Positions 9,368 through 18,930 of a stretch of DNA of 64,000 nt are shown in pieces (position 1 is the first letter of the stretch; each line of letters starts with the position of its first letter). Location of the stretch: contig NZ_BCQE01000013.1 of assembly GCF_001544275.1 (NCBI RefSeq), forward strand, positions 57,031 to 121,030, given 5' to 3'. Under the pieces are notes generated by a model. That model did no database searches and was not told where the DNA came from. It was given only the letters and a program-made list of their open reading frames with translations. Position numbers and translations under genes: made by a program. The DNA comes from Enterococcus gallinarum NBRC 100675. Its GTDB lineage: Bacteria > Bacillota > Bacilli > Lactobacillales > Enterococcaceae.

Positions 9368-9381
9368 TGAAAGCGATTTAT
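9368..9381 (+). promoter_or_regulatory. Partial cre-like box upstream of the PTS gene
   Basis: TGAAAGCGATTTAT matches the cre consensus except for the last two positions. It lies 25 bases before the PTS start, suggesting additional CcpA control, but it is a weak match. Confidence 0.3.
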
Positions 9382-9406
9382 AAAATGAAATGAGGATGAA
9401 TCGGCT

Positions 9407-11242
9407 ATGACAAATTATAGTGAACTAGTTGAGTATATCATCGATCACATCGGCGGAATCGAAAACGTACAAACAGCGAACCATTGTGCTACTCGATTAC
9501 GACTCCAATTGAATGACCCATCCGTCTTCGATGATGATCAGCTGAAGAAAAATAAACTGATCTTAGGTACAGTAAAAAGAGATCACGATGTTCAATTGAT
9601 CATTGGACCAGATGTCCCTAAAGTATATACAATGTTTATGGAGAAATTAGAGCATAAAAGTGAAAACACATCCACTGATCGAAAAAAAAGAAGGATAAAA
9701 GATTATGGGGCATTAGTCGTTGACTTTATCAGTGGCACCTTTGTTCCAGTATTGCCTATTCTTGTAGCAGCTGGGTTGGTATCCTCTGTTTTAACTATTG
9801 GTGTGACCTTTTTCGGATTGTCTGCTGAAAGTGGAACTTATACGATTTTAAATGCTGTTAATGATGCAGGCTTTTATTTTCTACCCATTTATATCGGATT
9901 TAGTGCTGCGCGTAAATTAGGTATCAATGGAATGATGGGGATGTTCTTAGGCGCAATTCTTGTTCATTCACTGATCAATGGTGTAGAAGGACTTACTTTC
10001 TTAGGTCTCTCAGTGCCGACAATGAGTTATAATACCACAACGATCCCAGTGATATTCGGGGTATTATTTATGGCAGTGATTGATCGAATCGCAGATAAAT
10101 TGATTCCCCAGTCTATCAAATACTTTGTTAAACCATTGCTTGTCATTTTGATCACAGTACCGGTAACCTTGATTCTATTAGGTCCTATCGGAAATGAAGT
10201 GGGAGGATATATCGCTAATGGCTTGAGCTTTTTGTATGATAAATTAGGCTGGTTTTCCGTAGGCTTGTTGGGGGCAGCTACCCCGTTGCTTGTGATGACG
10301 GGAACAAACCAAGCATTGTTTCCACTTGTTTTTGCAATGCTAGGAGATTATGGCTATGACTCATTTGTCATGCCAGCAATGCTAGCAGCGAATGTGGCTG
10401 TTGGCGCGTCAGCGTTGGCCATTGCTTATAGTGAAAAGAATACCGAGAAGAGGGCCTTGGCACTTTCTTCTGGATTAACAGGTGTGATGGGAATCACTGA
10501 ACCTGCTATCTTCGGCGTCTTAATCAATTACCGCAGTGCCTTTATCGGGGCAATCACGGGTGGAGCAGTTGGCGGTATTTTAGCAGGATTTGTTCAACTG
10601 AAGCAGTACGCAGTCGTGTCACCAGGATTAATTGCCATTCCGACATTCATCCCAACAGATGGCTCTGGCTTTAACTCAAACTTCTGGTTTTCGATCATTG
10701 TTATTCTGCTTGCGATTTGTGTCTCATTTACACTAACTATTTTCTTAGAAAAAAAGCGTATCAAAGAGAACAACATCAATCAGGCTAAAGCAGCCATAAA
10801 AATCAATAGCCCAATAAAAGGAACCGTTGTTACTTTGGAATCAGTGAATGATCCCATGTTTGCGGAGAAAATGATGGGCGATGGCATTGCGATTATTCCT
10901 GATGATGATGTAGTTTCTGCTCCATTCGATGGCTACATCATTATGACTACACCGACAAAACATGCTATCGGATTAAGAGGAGAGAATGGCGTGGAACTTT
11001 TGATCCATATTGGTATCGATACAGTACGTTTGGAGGGGGATGGATTTACACTTCATGTGGAAGAAAATCAATACGTGAAAGCTGGTGAACCGCTGATCTC
11101 TTTTGACAGACAACGAATCAAAGAAGCGGGATATGATGTAACGATTCCAGTCATTGTCACAAATACTCCTGAACATGATAGTTTTGCTAAAACCATTCAA
11201 GAGCAAGTAAAAATGGGGGACTACTTATTTTCTATCAATTAA
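9407..11242 (+). CDS. Beta-glucoside PTS transporter, fused IIBCA
   Basis: 611 residues in the order EIIB (1-90, phosphorylated Cys27 in ANHCATRLRLQL), membrane EIIC (about 100-450, roughly ten hydrophobic segments) and EIIA of the glucose class (about 465-611, active His534 in LLIHIGIDTV). It imports and phosphorylates a beta-glucoside, which the adjacent GH1 enzyme would cleave. ATG 9407 is preceded by GAGGATGA. Domain order and length match BglP-type permeases. The exact sugar (cellobiose, salicin, arbutin or other) is not readable. Control by the adjacent RpiR regulator and CcpA is inferred. Confidence 0.92.
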   Translation: MTNYSELVEYIIDHIGGIENVQTANHCATRLRLQLNDPSVFDDDQLKKNKLILGTVKRDHDVQLIIGPDVPKVYTMFMEKLEHKSENTSTDRKKRRIKDYGALVVDFISGTFVPVLPILVAAGLVSSVLTIGVTFFGLSAESGTYTILNAVNDAGFYFLPIYIGFSAARKLGINGMMGMFLGAILVHSLINGVEGLTFLGLSVPTMSYNTTTIPVIFGVLFMAVIDRIADKLIPQSIKYFVKPLLVILITVPVTLILLGPIGNEVGGYIANGLSFLYDKLGWFSVGLLGAATPLLVMTGTNQALFPLVFAMLGDYGYDSFVMPAMLAANVAVGASALAIAYSEKNTEKRALALSSGLTGVMGITEPAIFGVLINYRSAFIGAITGGAVGGILAGFVQLKQYAVVSPGLIAIPTFIPTDGSGFNSNFWFSIIVILLAICVSFTLTIFLEKKRIKENNINQAKAAIKINSPIKGTVVTLESVNDPMFAEKMMGDGIAIIPDDDVVSAPFDGYIIMTTPTKHAIGLRGENGVELLIHIGIDTVRLEGDGFTLHVEENQYVKAGEPLISFDRQRIKEAGYDVTIPVIVTNTPEHDSFAKTIQEQVKMGDYLFSIN

Positions 11243-11324
11243 TTGAGGGCTGTTTTTTCTATTCACTAAGTACAAGTAAGTTCCGTGTAGATTAGGCACT
11301 CTGATAATCAGTAATTCTTCTGTC

Positions 11325-11361
11325 AGAATCAATTGGTAAAAAAACCAATTGATTCTTTTTT
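11325..11361 (+). terminator. Terminator of the PTS operon (copy 2 of a duplicated hairpin)
   Basis: A 13-bp perfect stem (11325-11337 with 11344-11356) with A6 loop and T6. Nearly identical to the hairpin at 6644-6683. Confidence 0.9.
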
Positions 11362-11384
11362 GAGAACTTCAATTTAGAGTGAAT

Positions 11385-11419
11385 AAAAAAGAGATCTGAC
11401 GCTTCCAGATCTCTTTTTT
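11385..11419. terminator. Bidirectional terminator
   Basis: A 14-bp perfect stem (11385-11398 with 11406-11419) starting with A6 and ending with T6. It serves the leftward AraC gene ending at 11507 and gives a second stop for the PTS operon. Confidence 0.85.
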
Positions 11420-11506
11420 ATGGTTGGGCGTTGCTTAATTTGGACAAAATGTTATAAATGCAGAATTCGCCGATTTGGTGACTATATAGGTTTCTTGCGT
11501 AGTTAT

Positions 11507-12379
11507 TTAGTGAAAGCCGAAAATATTTTTTTGAAATTTCATAGGAGAAGTGCCAACCATTGATTTAAAGACGTGATGAAAGGTTTTGACGCTAGAAAAG
11601 CCTGAGCGGGCAGCTACTTCTGCCATGGGAACCAGCTCTGTTCCTAAAATATACTTTGCCCGATGGATGCGGTATTCCGCCAGATAACTGGTAAAAGACA
11701 TCCCAATATTTTTTTTGAAGAAGCGCGAGAAATAACTAGGACTAAACCCCACATGATCAGCAACATCCTGAATCGTGATCGCATTTAAATAATTGGACTC
11801 AATATAGTCGAGGATGGTGTCGATCTGGAACAATGTCTCGCGATTTTTTAATGTACTATCTAAAGCGGCTTTTTCTGTTTTTTTGTTCTTCAATGGCAGT
11901 TGGTACAAGAGATTCGCTAATTTATACAAACTGCTCAAAATACTGTATTGATACCCTTCACGCTGTTTCTGGTTTTCATGATAAATAGAAAGCAAGATAG
12001 TCTGAATCTCTTTTTGGATCGGGGTAGGCCAATCTTTACTGTAATTGACGACGGTCTCAAATACTTTGGCCAATGGACGATCATTTGGCGAGATATTGTC
12101 ATGCCCTTGAAACAGTTTGATATCAAATTGATAAACGATTCGTTCACTATTTGGCGAAGACAAGAAGAAGTGCGGTTCACCACTAGAAAAAAAATAGATC
12201 TCGTCTTCATGCATTTGAATGATCTCGTCATCCACCCCTAATCTGACAGTTCCTTCCAAACAATAAATAAATTCAATTTCTTTGTGCCAGTGAGGATAAG
12301 TGATCGACCACCCTTCATTTGTAAAGGTTTTGAAAGGGAACAGCGGATTGATTTCAGGAATTTCCAAGTATAAGCTCAT
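11507..12379 (-). CDS. AraC-family transcriptional regulator
   Basis: 290 residues: an N-terminal cupin-like sensing domain (about 20-100; YPHWHKEIEFIYCLEG and EDEIYFFSSGEPH) and two C-terminal helix-turn-helix motifs (about 190-285; ITIQDVADHVGFSPSYFSRFFKK and MAEVAARSGFSSVKTFHHVFK). It is divergent from the sugar ABC transporter and GH2 genes and is their likely activator, responding to an oligosaccharide. The 12380-12695 gap between them holds a cre box and a 16-bp palindrome. Confidence 0.88.
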   Translation of the reverse strand: MSLYLEIPEINPLFPFKTFTNEGWSITYPHWHKEIEFIYCLEGTVRLGVDDEIIQMHEDEIYFFSSGEPHFFLSSPNSERIVYQFDIKLFQGHDNISPNDRPLAKVFETVVNYSKDWPTPIQKEIQTILLSIYHENQKQREGYQYSILSSLYKLANLLYQLPLKNKKTEKAALDSTLKNRETLFQIDTILDYIESNYLNAITIQDVADHVGFSPSYFSRFFKKNIGMSFTSYLAEYRIHRAKYILGTELVPMAEVAARSGFSSVKTFHHVFKSMVGTSPMKFQKNIFGFH

Positions 12380-12460
12380 GTATTCTACTCCTTTGTTCTA
12401 TAGATAGTGATGCGGTGTTGCTCTCTTCATTTTACTGTGTGATGTGCCTGATAGAATAAA

Positions 12461-12474
12461 TGTAATCGATTTCT
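12461..12474 (+). promoter_or_regulatory. cre box upstream of the ABC sugar operon
   Basis: TGTAATCGATTTCT matches the CcpA cre consensus at 13 of 14 positions. It lies between the divergent AraC gene and the binding-protein gene, implying glucose repression. Confidence 0.6.
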
Positions 12475-12649
12475 AATTTAGAAAATAGAGACAAACAAAA
12501 ATCGGGAATAAGGAACACATAACTCGGGAAGAAATATGTATTTTCGTTTTGTATAGTATAAATTGTAAAGAGAAACAGACAGCATTATTTTGGCAACATG
12601 AAGCAATCATTTTGTAAAAAATAATCCGTCTGATTTTCTTTTTGAACTA

Positions 12650-12665
12650 TTGTATGCGCATACAA
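12650..12665 (+). promoter_or_regulatory. Perfect 16-bp palindrome in the leader of the ABC operon
   Basis: TTGTATGCGCATACAA is perfectly self-complementary and ends 18 bases before the ribosome site AGGAG. It looks like an operator for a dimeric repressor (LacI- or GntR-type symmetry); AraC proteins normally bind direct repeats, so it may belong to an unlinked regulator. Confidence 0.5.
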
Positions 12666-12695
12666 ATGGAATATAAAAAGGCAGGAGCAAAGAAG

Positions 12696-14069
12696 ATGAA
12701 AAAAATTGGTCTACTCATTTCCACATTGGTTATAGGCGGAAGTTTTTTATTATCGGGATGTGGGAGCAATGATGATGCTGGTGATCAAGCGAGTAAAGTT
12801 ACCCTCAATTTTTCTTTTTGGGGCGATACATTGGAGAAAGATTCGATCGATAAATTGATCAAAAACTTTAATGAATCACAAGACGAGATCCAAGTAAAAG
12901 CGCAGCAGATTCCTTATGACAATTATATGGAGAAGCTAAACACACAGGCTAGTACCAAAACACTTCCAGATGTCGGCTATATGGTTGAAACAAGCACGGC
13001 AGAATGGGGGAAGAGCGGCAATTTAAGGGATCTGACAGAGCTGTATGAATCAGGAGGACCATTTGAGAACAAAATCGCAGAGACACGCTCGGAGTACAAC
13101 GGGAAAGTCTTTGGATCGCCTGCAGGGCCAGGTATGCTTACACTGTTCTACAGTACGAAATATTTTGAAGAAAATGGGGTTGAAGTTCCACCTCATGATG
13201 TCAATCAAGCGTGGGATTGGGACAAATTTGTATCCATTCTGAAAGAACTGACAGTCGACCGAAATGGCAATCATCCAGGCGATGCTGGTTTTGACGAAAA
13301 AAATATCAAAACCTATGGGATCTCCAATTTTACTGGTCTAGGCTATGAATCTTTCTTAATCAGCAATGGCGGTGGGGTGCTTAGTCAGGACGGCAAACAG
13401 ATCCTGATTGGAACAGATGCTTCGATTGAAGCGTTAGAGAAAATTCAGGATTTGATGTACAAAGATTATGTGATGCCGAAACCCTCACAGGCAAGTACGA
13501 TTCCTTCAACTGATACCGCAATGCTGACAGATAGGGTAGCGATGACGATCACAGGATCTTGGGACTTACGTTCTCTGGGGGACGCTATCGAACAAAAAGG
13601 GTTAGCGTTAGGTATGGGTGTTTTACCAAAAATGGGAAAAGTCGTTCAAATGAATTTTGGTCCGCCAATCGTGGTTTTTGATAATGAAAACACACAAGAA
13701 CATTGGGAAGAAACCAAAACATTTTTAGAGTATCTTTTAGATCCTGAGAACAGCTTAGATGTCATCGATTCAGGACTCTGGCTGCCTAACCAAGACAATT
13801 GGTTTTCCGAAGAAAAGTATCTCCAAAAATGGGCCGTAAGCGATCGTTCACCAGAATATAAAAAAGAAGCACTGGTTGAAGCAAAAGAACACGCGTTGAC
13901 AAAAAACAAGGCCTTCTACAGCGAAGATGCTGCTTCGATCGAGCAAATCGTGAACCCCGCGTTAGAACAGGTCTGGACTGGCAAGAAAGCTCCAAGAGAA
14001 GTAGTTGAGGAAGACATTTTGCCAAAACTAGAGAAACAGTTCGGGGACAAATACGAGTATGTGAAGTAG
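12696..14069 (+). CDS. ABC sugar-binding lipoprotein
   Basis: 457 residues starting at ATG 12696, chosen because AGGAG lies eight bases upstream and the protein then opens with a lipoprotein signal peptide (MKKIGLL... lipobox LLSGCG, Cys about 23). The body is a family 1 extracellular solute-binding protein with LNFSFWGD and WDWDKFV motifs typical of oligosaccharide binders. Anchored outside the membrane, it delivers sugar to the two permeases downstream. The ATPase is not encoded here, so a shared MsmK-type ATPase is expected. Upstream in-frame ATG codons from 12642 are rejected because they overlap the palindrome and lack a ribosome site. Confidence 0.9.
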   Translation: MKKIGLLISTLVIGGSFLLSGCGSNDDAGDQASKVTLNFSFWGDTLEKDSIDKLIKNFNESQDEIQVKAQQIPYDNYMEKLNTQASTKTLPDVGYMVETSTAEWGKSGNLRDLTELYESGGPFENKIAETRSEYNGKVFGSPAGPGMLTLFYSTKYFEENGVEVPPHDVNQAWDWDKFVSILKELTVDRNGNHPGDAGFDEKNIKTYGISNFTGLGYESFLISNGGGVLSQDGKQILIGTDASIEALEKIQDLMYKDYVMPKPSQASTIPSTDTAMLTDRVAMTITGSWDLRSLGDAIEQKGLALGMGVLPKMGKVVQMNFGPPIVVFDNENTQEHWEETKTFLEYLLDPENSLDVIDSGLWLPNQDNWFSEEKYLQKWAVSDRSPEYKKEALVEAKEHALTKNKAFYSEDAASIEQIVNPALEQVWTGKKAPREVVEEDILPKLEKQFGDKYEYVK

Positions 14070-14081
14070 GTGGACGAAGGA

Positions 14082-15011
14082 ATGATCACACTTAAAACAG
14101 ATGAACAATCTAAAAAGAAACGATATGATTTACACAAAGAAGAGAATCGTGCAGGGTATGCTTTTGCAGCTCCTGCGATTCTCGGATTATTGATTTTTAC
14201 TATCATCCCCATGATCGTTAGTCTGATTCTTAGTTTTACGGATTATAATGTCATCGGTGCATTCAAATTTACCGGCATCGATAACTACCGTACGATTTTT
14301 ATGGATGACCTGTTTTTCAAAAAATCGGTGGTTGTGACATTCACATTTGCTTTTGGCAGTACGCTAAGTAGTTTGATCGCTGCACTAGTGATCGCATTAC
14401 TGATGAATGTCAAAGTCAAAGGGCAGGCATTTTTTCGAACATTGTTCTACTTGCCGGTGGTAGTTCCAGCGGTGGCTTCAAACATTTTATGGATGTGGTT
14501 ATTCAACCCGGATTTTGGCTTGCTGAATTCTGTTTTGCAATTTTTCCATTTGCCGCCGTCTAACTGGATTTTTGATGAACAAACAGCGATCCCATCTTTG
14601 ATTTTAATGGCCGTATGGGGATGTGGTGGTACCGCTCTGGTTTTCTTAGCTGGGCTGCAGGATGTTCCCCAAGACCTGATGGAGGCTGTGGAAGTAGATG
14701 GCGGCAATTGGCGCCATAAATTTTTGTATGTGACATTGCCAGCCATCTCGCCCATCATTTTCTTTAACTTGGTGATGGGGTTGATTGGGTCTTTCCAGAC
14801 GTTCTCGCAAGCATACATTATGACTGGAGGCGGCCCCAATAATGCGACCTTGTTTTACGCATTGTTGATCTACCGCAAAGCATTCCAAGAAAATCAGTTT
14901 GGTTATGCATCCGCATTGGCATGGATCCTATTTGTGATTATTGGTTTGTTTACTATGCTGGTTTTTGGTACGGCAAAAAATTGGGTGTATTATGGAGGAC
15001 AAGAAAAATGA
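14082..15011 (+). CDS. ABC sugar transporter permease (MalF/UgpA type)
   Basis: 309 residues with six membrane helices and the EAA loop DLMEAVEVDGGNWRHKFLYV that contacts the ATPase. ATG 14082 has AGGTGG nine bases upstream; a GTG at 14070 directly after the previous stop is possible but lacks a ribosome site. GGGPNNATLFYALLIYRKAFQ is the characteristic C-terminal periplasmic-loop motif of this family. It overlaps the next reading frame by ATGA at 15008-15011. It would form a heterodimer with the second permease, which is disrupted here. Confidence 0.88.
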   Translation: MITLKTDEQSKKKRYDLHKEENRAGYAFAAPAILGLLIFTIIPMIVSLILSFTDYNVIGAFKFTGIDNYRTIFMDDLFFKKSVVVTFTFAFGSTLSSLIAALVIALLMNVKVKGQAFFRTLFYLPVVVPAVASNILWMWLFNPDFGLLNSVLQFFHLPPSNWIFDEQTAIPSLILMAVWGCGGTALVFLAGLQDVPQDLMEAVEVDGGNWRHKFLYVTLPAISPIIFFNLVMGLIGSFQTFSQAYIMTGGGPNNATLFYALLIYRKAFQENQFGYASALAWILFVIIGLFTMLVFGTAKNWVYYGGQEK

Positions 15012-15837
15012 CCATGAGAAAAGCAAAATACATGATGTATATTCCATTAGTGGTGATTGGACTGGTCTCATTGGTTCCATTTTTATGGCTAGTACGCAGC
15101 TCGTTTATGGATTCCTATGAAATATTTGAGTTCCCCCTAAGTGGCTGCCTGATCAATTATTGTTTTCTAACTACGCAGATGTCTTTCAAGTTTTGGATCT
15201 AAAGACCTATCTCGTTAACACGTTTTTGATTATTATTCCCTGTATTATCGGGAATGTCTTTACTTCTTGCTTATGCGGTTACGCATTTGGCCGCTTGAAT
15301 TTTAAATACAAGAATATGTGGTTTGCGATGGTCATTGCGACAATGATGCTTCCAGGTGCAGTGACGTTGATTCCCACATTTATGATGTGGAATAAATTAG
15401 GATTTGTAAATTCCTTTGTACCTTTGATCGCCCCAGCCTTTTTTGGCGGTGGTGGTTTCAATGTCTTTTTGATGCGACAATTTTTTGCTGGTATCCCAAA
15501 AGAATTAGATGAAGCGGCGATCCTGGATGGTGCAACCCACTGGCAGATTTTTTATAAGATCATGCTTCCGTTAGTTAAACCTGCCATGATGGTTGTAGGA
15601 TTTTTTACGTTTATGAATACTTGGAATGATTTTTTTGGCCCCTTGATTTACTTGAATGATCCTAGCAAACAAACATTAGCTCTCGGATTATTGCAACTAA
15701 AAGGGCAATTTTCTTCTCAATGGAATATCATGATGGCGGCTTCTACATTAATGACGATTCCTGCGTTAGTTTTATTTTTCTTCGGTCAAAAGTATTTCAT
15801 TCAAGGAATCAGTCTTACTTCTGGAAGCAAAGGCTAG
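15008..15837 (+). pseudogene. Second ABC sugar permease (MalG type), frameshifted
   Basis: Translation from ATG 15008 gives MTMRKAKYMMYIPL and the first membrane helix, then leaves frame after EIFEF and stops at 15202. The remaining 225 residues, from about 15140 to 15837, continue in the next frame with the normal family sequence, including the EAA loop ELDEAAILDGATHWQIF. One extra C in the C5 run at 15133-15137 would restore FPPKWLPDQLLFSNYADVF, a typical permease segment. So this is a one-base loss in a homopolymer. It is either a true inactivation, a phase-variable tract or a sequencing error. Confidence 0.85.
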
Positions 15838-15882
15838 TTTGCCTGCTAGATAAAAAAATAGTTTGAAAAGGAAAGGACGACT

Positions 15883-17676
15883 ATGAACAGACCAGAATAT
15901 CCGCGCCCGCAATTTGAACGAAGGGAATGGCTGAATTTAAACGGCAAGTGGCAATTTGATTTTACCGACAACCTAGAGGAACAACAGCCACAAGCATTGA
16001 CACAAATGATCGAAGTTCCTTATGTCTTTCAGTCCAAGCAAAGTGGAATTGAGATTAAAAGCTTTCATGACGGTGTTTGGTATCAGCGAGAGCTGGTGGT
16101 GCCAGATACTTGGCAAGACAAACGTTTATTGTTACATTTTGGCGCTGTCGATTACCATTGCTGGGTCTACATCAACCATCAGTTAGTAGGGGAACATATT
16201 GGCGGACACACCTCATTTTCTTTTGATGTGACTCACTATTTGACCTTTGACAAAGATCTGCTCACACTGAAGGTCTTTGATCCATCAACAGATGAAGAAA
16301 TACCAAGAGGCAAGCAATATTGGCAGGAACATTCTGCTGCTATCTGGTATACCCGAACAACGGGTATCTGGCAGACAGTCTGGTTGGAGGCAGTTGACAG
16401 AAATGGCTATTTAGAAAAGGTCTTTTATACCAGTGAGTTTGATCGGGGATCCGTAGAGATCGCCTATCATTATGCTGGTGATTTGACAGATAAAGAATTG
16501 TGTACCAGAATTTATTACGGCGCAGAGCTGATCGTTTCTGATCGCCAGCAGTTGACAGAGCACCAGTTCACACGCTCTTACAGTCTGTTTAATCAAAAGA
16601 TCGACCGCAGTGACTTTCACGGTCGCGGATGGACTTGGACTCCAGAGACCCCGAATCTCTTTGATGTTGTCTTTGATGTTTGGTCACAAGGAAAGTGTAT
16701 CGATACCGTTAAAAGCTATTTTGGCATGCGAAAAATTCATATTCAAGATGGCATGGTCCACTTAAATAACCGTCCGTATTACCAGAAATTAGTGTTGGAT
16801 CAGGGCTACTGGCCCACAAGTCTCATGACAGCTCCTACAGATGAAGATTACAAGAAAGATATCGAATTAGCCAAAGCAATGGGCTTCAACGGCTGTCGCA
16901 AACATCAAAAAGTAGAGGACCCCCGTTTTTTGTTTTGGGCAGATCAGTTAGGATTCATTGTTTGGGGAGAATGTGCCTCACCAAGTGTTTATACACGAGC
17001 TAGCGGGGGGAAAGTGATGGCTGAATGGCAAGAGATCATCGACCGTGACTACAATCATCCTTGTATCACAACTTGGGTACCGATCAATGAAAGCTGGGGG
17101 GTACCGAACATTAGTGTCGATCGTCAGCAACAGCATTTTTCGCAGGCGATTTATCACTTGATCCATTCTTTAGATCCTACTCGATTGGTTATCTCAAATG
17201 ATGGCTGGGAGATGACAGAAAGTGATATTTGTGGGATTCACAGCTATGTTCATGGAACGAAAGAAGAACTGGAGAAATACGAGCATTTTGTGGCGAGTTT
17301 GCGAACAAAAGATACGATTTTAGCTTCTGAACCCAATCGCAGAAAAATTTATTGTCCAGGATTTCAACATCAAAATGTTCCTATCTTATTAACAGAATTT
17401 GGCGGGATCGGCTATGATACCGGGGCTCAAGGCTGGGGATATACCAATGCAGCTAATGAAGCAGAGTTTATTCAGGACTATCAGCGGGTGATTGATGCTG
17501 TCTATCAGTCAGAAATTCTTCACGGCTTTTGTTATACGCAGTTGACGGATGTTGAACAAGAAAAAAACGGTTTGTTAACAGCTGATCGACAACCAAAATG
17601 TTCGCTTGATACAATCAAACAAATCAATGTCCGTTGGCATCCGATGATTGTTAATAAAATACAATTATCTGATTAA
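15883..17676 (+). CDS. GH2 glycoside hydrolase
   Basis: 597 residues with the GH2 order: sugar-binding jelly roll (about 1-160), immunoglobulin-like domain (about 160-275) and (beta/alpha)8 barrel (about 275-597). The acid/base is Glu403 in WVPINESWG and the nucleophile Glu505 in LLTEFGG. Length fits beta-glucuronidase / small beta-galactosidase-type members. No signal peptide, so it acts on sugar imported by the ABC transporter encoded just upstream (45-base gap). Beta-galactoside, beta-glucuronide or beta-mannoside activity cannot be separated from sequence. Confidence 0.87.
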   Translation: MNRPEYPRPQFERREWLNLNGKWQFDFTDNLEEQQPQALTQMIEVPYVFQSKQSGIEIKSFHDGVWYQRELVVPDTWQDKRLLLHFGAVDYHCWVYINHQLVGEHIGGHTSFSFDVTHYLTFDKDLLTLKVFDPSTDEEIPRGKQYWQEHSAAIWYTRTTGIWQTVWLEAVDRNGYLEKVFYTSEFDRGSVEIAYHYAGDLTDKELCTRIYYGAELIVSDRQQLTEHQFTRSYSLFNQKIDRSDFHGRGWTWTPETPNLFDVVFDVWSQGKCIDTVKSYFGMRKIHIQDGMVHLNNRPYYQKLVLDQGYWPTSLMTAPTDEDYKKDIELAKAMGFNGCRKHQKVEDPRFLFWADQLGFIVWGECASPSVYTRASGGKVMAEWQEIIDRDYNHPCITTWVPINESWGVPNISVDRQQQHFSQAIYHLIHSLDPTRLVISNDGWEMTESDICGIHSYVHGTKEELEKYEHFVASLRTKDTILASEPNRRKIYCPGFQHQNVPILLTEFGGIGYDTGAQGWGYTNAANEAEFIQDYQRVIDAVYQSEILHGFCYTQLTDVEQEKNGLLTADRQPKCSLDTIKQINVRWHPMIVNKIQLSD

Positions 17677-17702
17677 AAGAGCAAATTTTTGCTCTTTTTT
17701 TG
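17675..17702 (+). terminator. Terminator after GH2
   Basis: An 11-bp stem (17675-17685 with 17688-17698) starting inside the stop region and followed by T's. It closes the sugar ABC/GH2 operon. Confidence 0.75.
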
Positions 17703-17847
17703 TTATTAAATCCACTGCTCAAAGGAGATAAGTTGGTAGTGTTATGCATAATCTGTATAAAAATAAAATTCAGAAAATTCAGAAAAAGTGTTGAAAAGAA
17801 AAAAACGGAGTGATATAGTCAATTTTAAGTTAGAGGGGGGAATGAAT

Positions 17848-18930
17848 ATGAAAATTGAACGTGTGGAAATTGCTGCAAATAAAATAATGTTGCGCAAGCC
17901 ATTTAAAATTGCATTAGGCGTTATTACTGAGGTCAGCAATTTGACCATTAAAGTGATCACTGACACAGGGAACTTTGGGATCGGTGAGGCAACACCTGAA
18001 CCCTTAGTGACAGGGGAAACACTTGAAGGCTGTGAAGCTGCTCTAAAGTTATTGGCTGATGCATTAACTGGAGAAGATCCACGGCAATTAAGCCGGATCC
18101 ATAGCATCATGAACCAGTGCATGAAAGGCAATGGGTCTGCCAAAGCAGCTCTCGATATGGCTTGTTATGATCTATTGGGAAAAAGTACAGGACTTCCTTT
18201 GTATCAGCTTTTAGGCGGTCAGGATAACCAAGTAGAGACAGATATGACGATTTCCATCGATACTCCAGAAGTGATGGCAGAGAATGCTCAATTGTTTGTG
18301 GAACAAGGATTTACTGCACTGAAGATCAAAGTGGGATTGGATGAGAAAGACGATATTGAACGAGTAAAACAAATTCGGGCAGCTGTCGGTCCAGCCATCG
18401 AACTGAGAATTGATGCCAACCAAGGTTGGCGGGCAAAGCAGGCAATAAAAATGATTGAACAGTTGCAGAAATATGATATCGCTTTTTTTGAGCAACCAAC
18501 ACCTGCTAGTGACATTGATGGATTAGCCTTTATCAGAACTCAGGTTACCCAACAGATCATGGCAGATGAAGCGGCATTTGTACCTCAAGATGCGTTATCA
18601 TTGATCAAAAAAGATGCAGTAGATGCTGTCAATATCAAATTGATGAAATGTGGCGGCATCTATCCAGCGTTACAGATCAATAGTATTTGCGAAGCTGCGA
18701 ATATCCCTTGTATGGTAGGTTGTATGGCAGGGGAGACCAATATTAGCATCGCAGCGGCAGCTCACTTTGTTGCTGCACAAAAAAATGTTCGTTTCGCTGA
18801 CCTTGATGCGACGTTTGATTTAGCAGTTCTTGCGTATGAAGGGGTTGTTGGTACAGAAAAAACACCGGTGATTCAACTTAATGAAACGGCTGGATTAGGG
18901 GTTAAACAAAAAGAGGAGGTGGCGCTGTGA
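17848..18930 (+). CDS. Dipeptide epimerase of the enolase superfamily (L-Ala-D/L-Glu type)
   Basis: 360 residues, the usual length. Catalytic lysines are Lys161 (second Lys of LKIKVG) and Lys264 (VNIKLMKCGG); Mg ligands are Asp189 (RIDANQGW), Glu215 (FFEQP) and Asp240 (MADEAAF). These positions are within a few residues of Bacillus YkfB, which interconverts L-Ala-D-Glu and L-Ala-L-Glu during murein peptide recycling. ATG 17848 is chosen for spacing from GAGGGGGG; ATG 17842 and a distant TTG at 17788 are alternatives. It overlaps the next gene by four bases (GTGA). Substrate specificity within dipeptide epimerases is broad, so the exact dipeptide is inferred. Confidence 0.85.
   Translation: MKIERVEIAANKIMLRKPFKIALGVITEVSNLTIKVITDTGNFGIGEATPEPLVTGETLEGCEAALKLLADALTGEDPRQLSRIHSIMNQCMKGNGSAKAALDMACYDLLGKSTGLPLYQLLGGQDNQVETDMTISIDTPEVMAENAQLFVEQGFTALKIKVGLDEKDDIERVKQIRAAVGPAIELRIDANQGWRAKQAIKMIEQLQKYDIAFFEQPTPASDIDGLAFIRTQVTQQIMADEAAFVPQDALSLIKKDAVDAVNIKLMKCGGIYPALQINSICEAANIPCMVGCMAGETNISIAAAAHFVAAQKNVRFADLDATFDLAVLAYEGVVGTEKTPVIQLNETAGLGVKQKEEVAL

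Noticed and set aside
12642..12695. Upstream ATG starts for the sugar-binding lipoprotein
   Set aside because: They precede the ribosome site, overlap the operator palindrome and would bury the signal peptide.
14447..14839. 130-codon minus-strand frame opposite the first permease
   Set aside because: Antisense shadow of a conserved membrane protein with no start signal.
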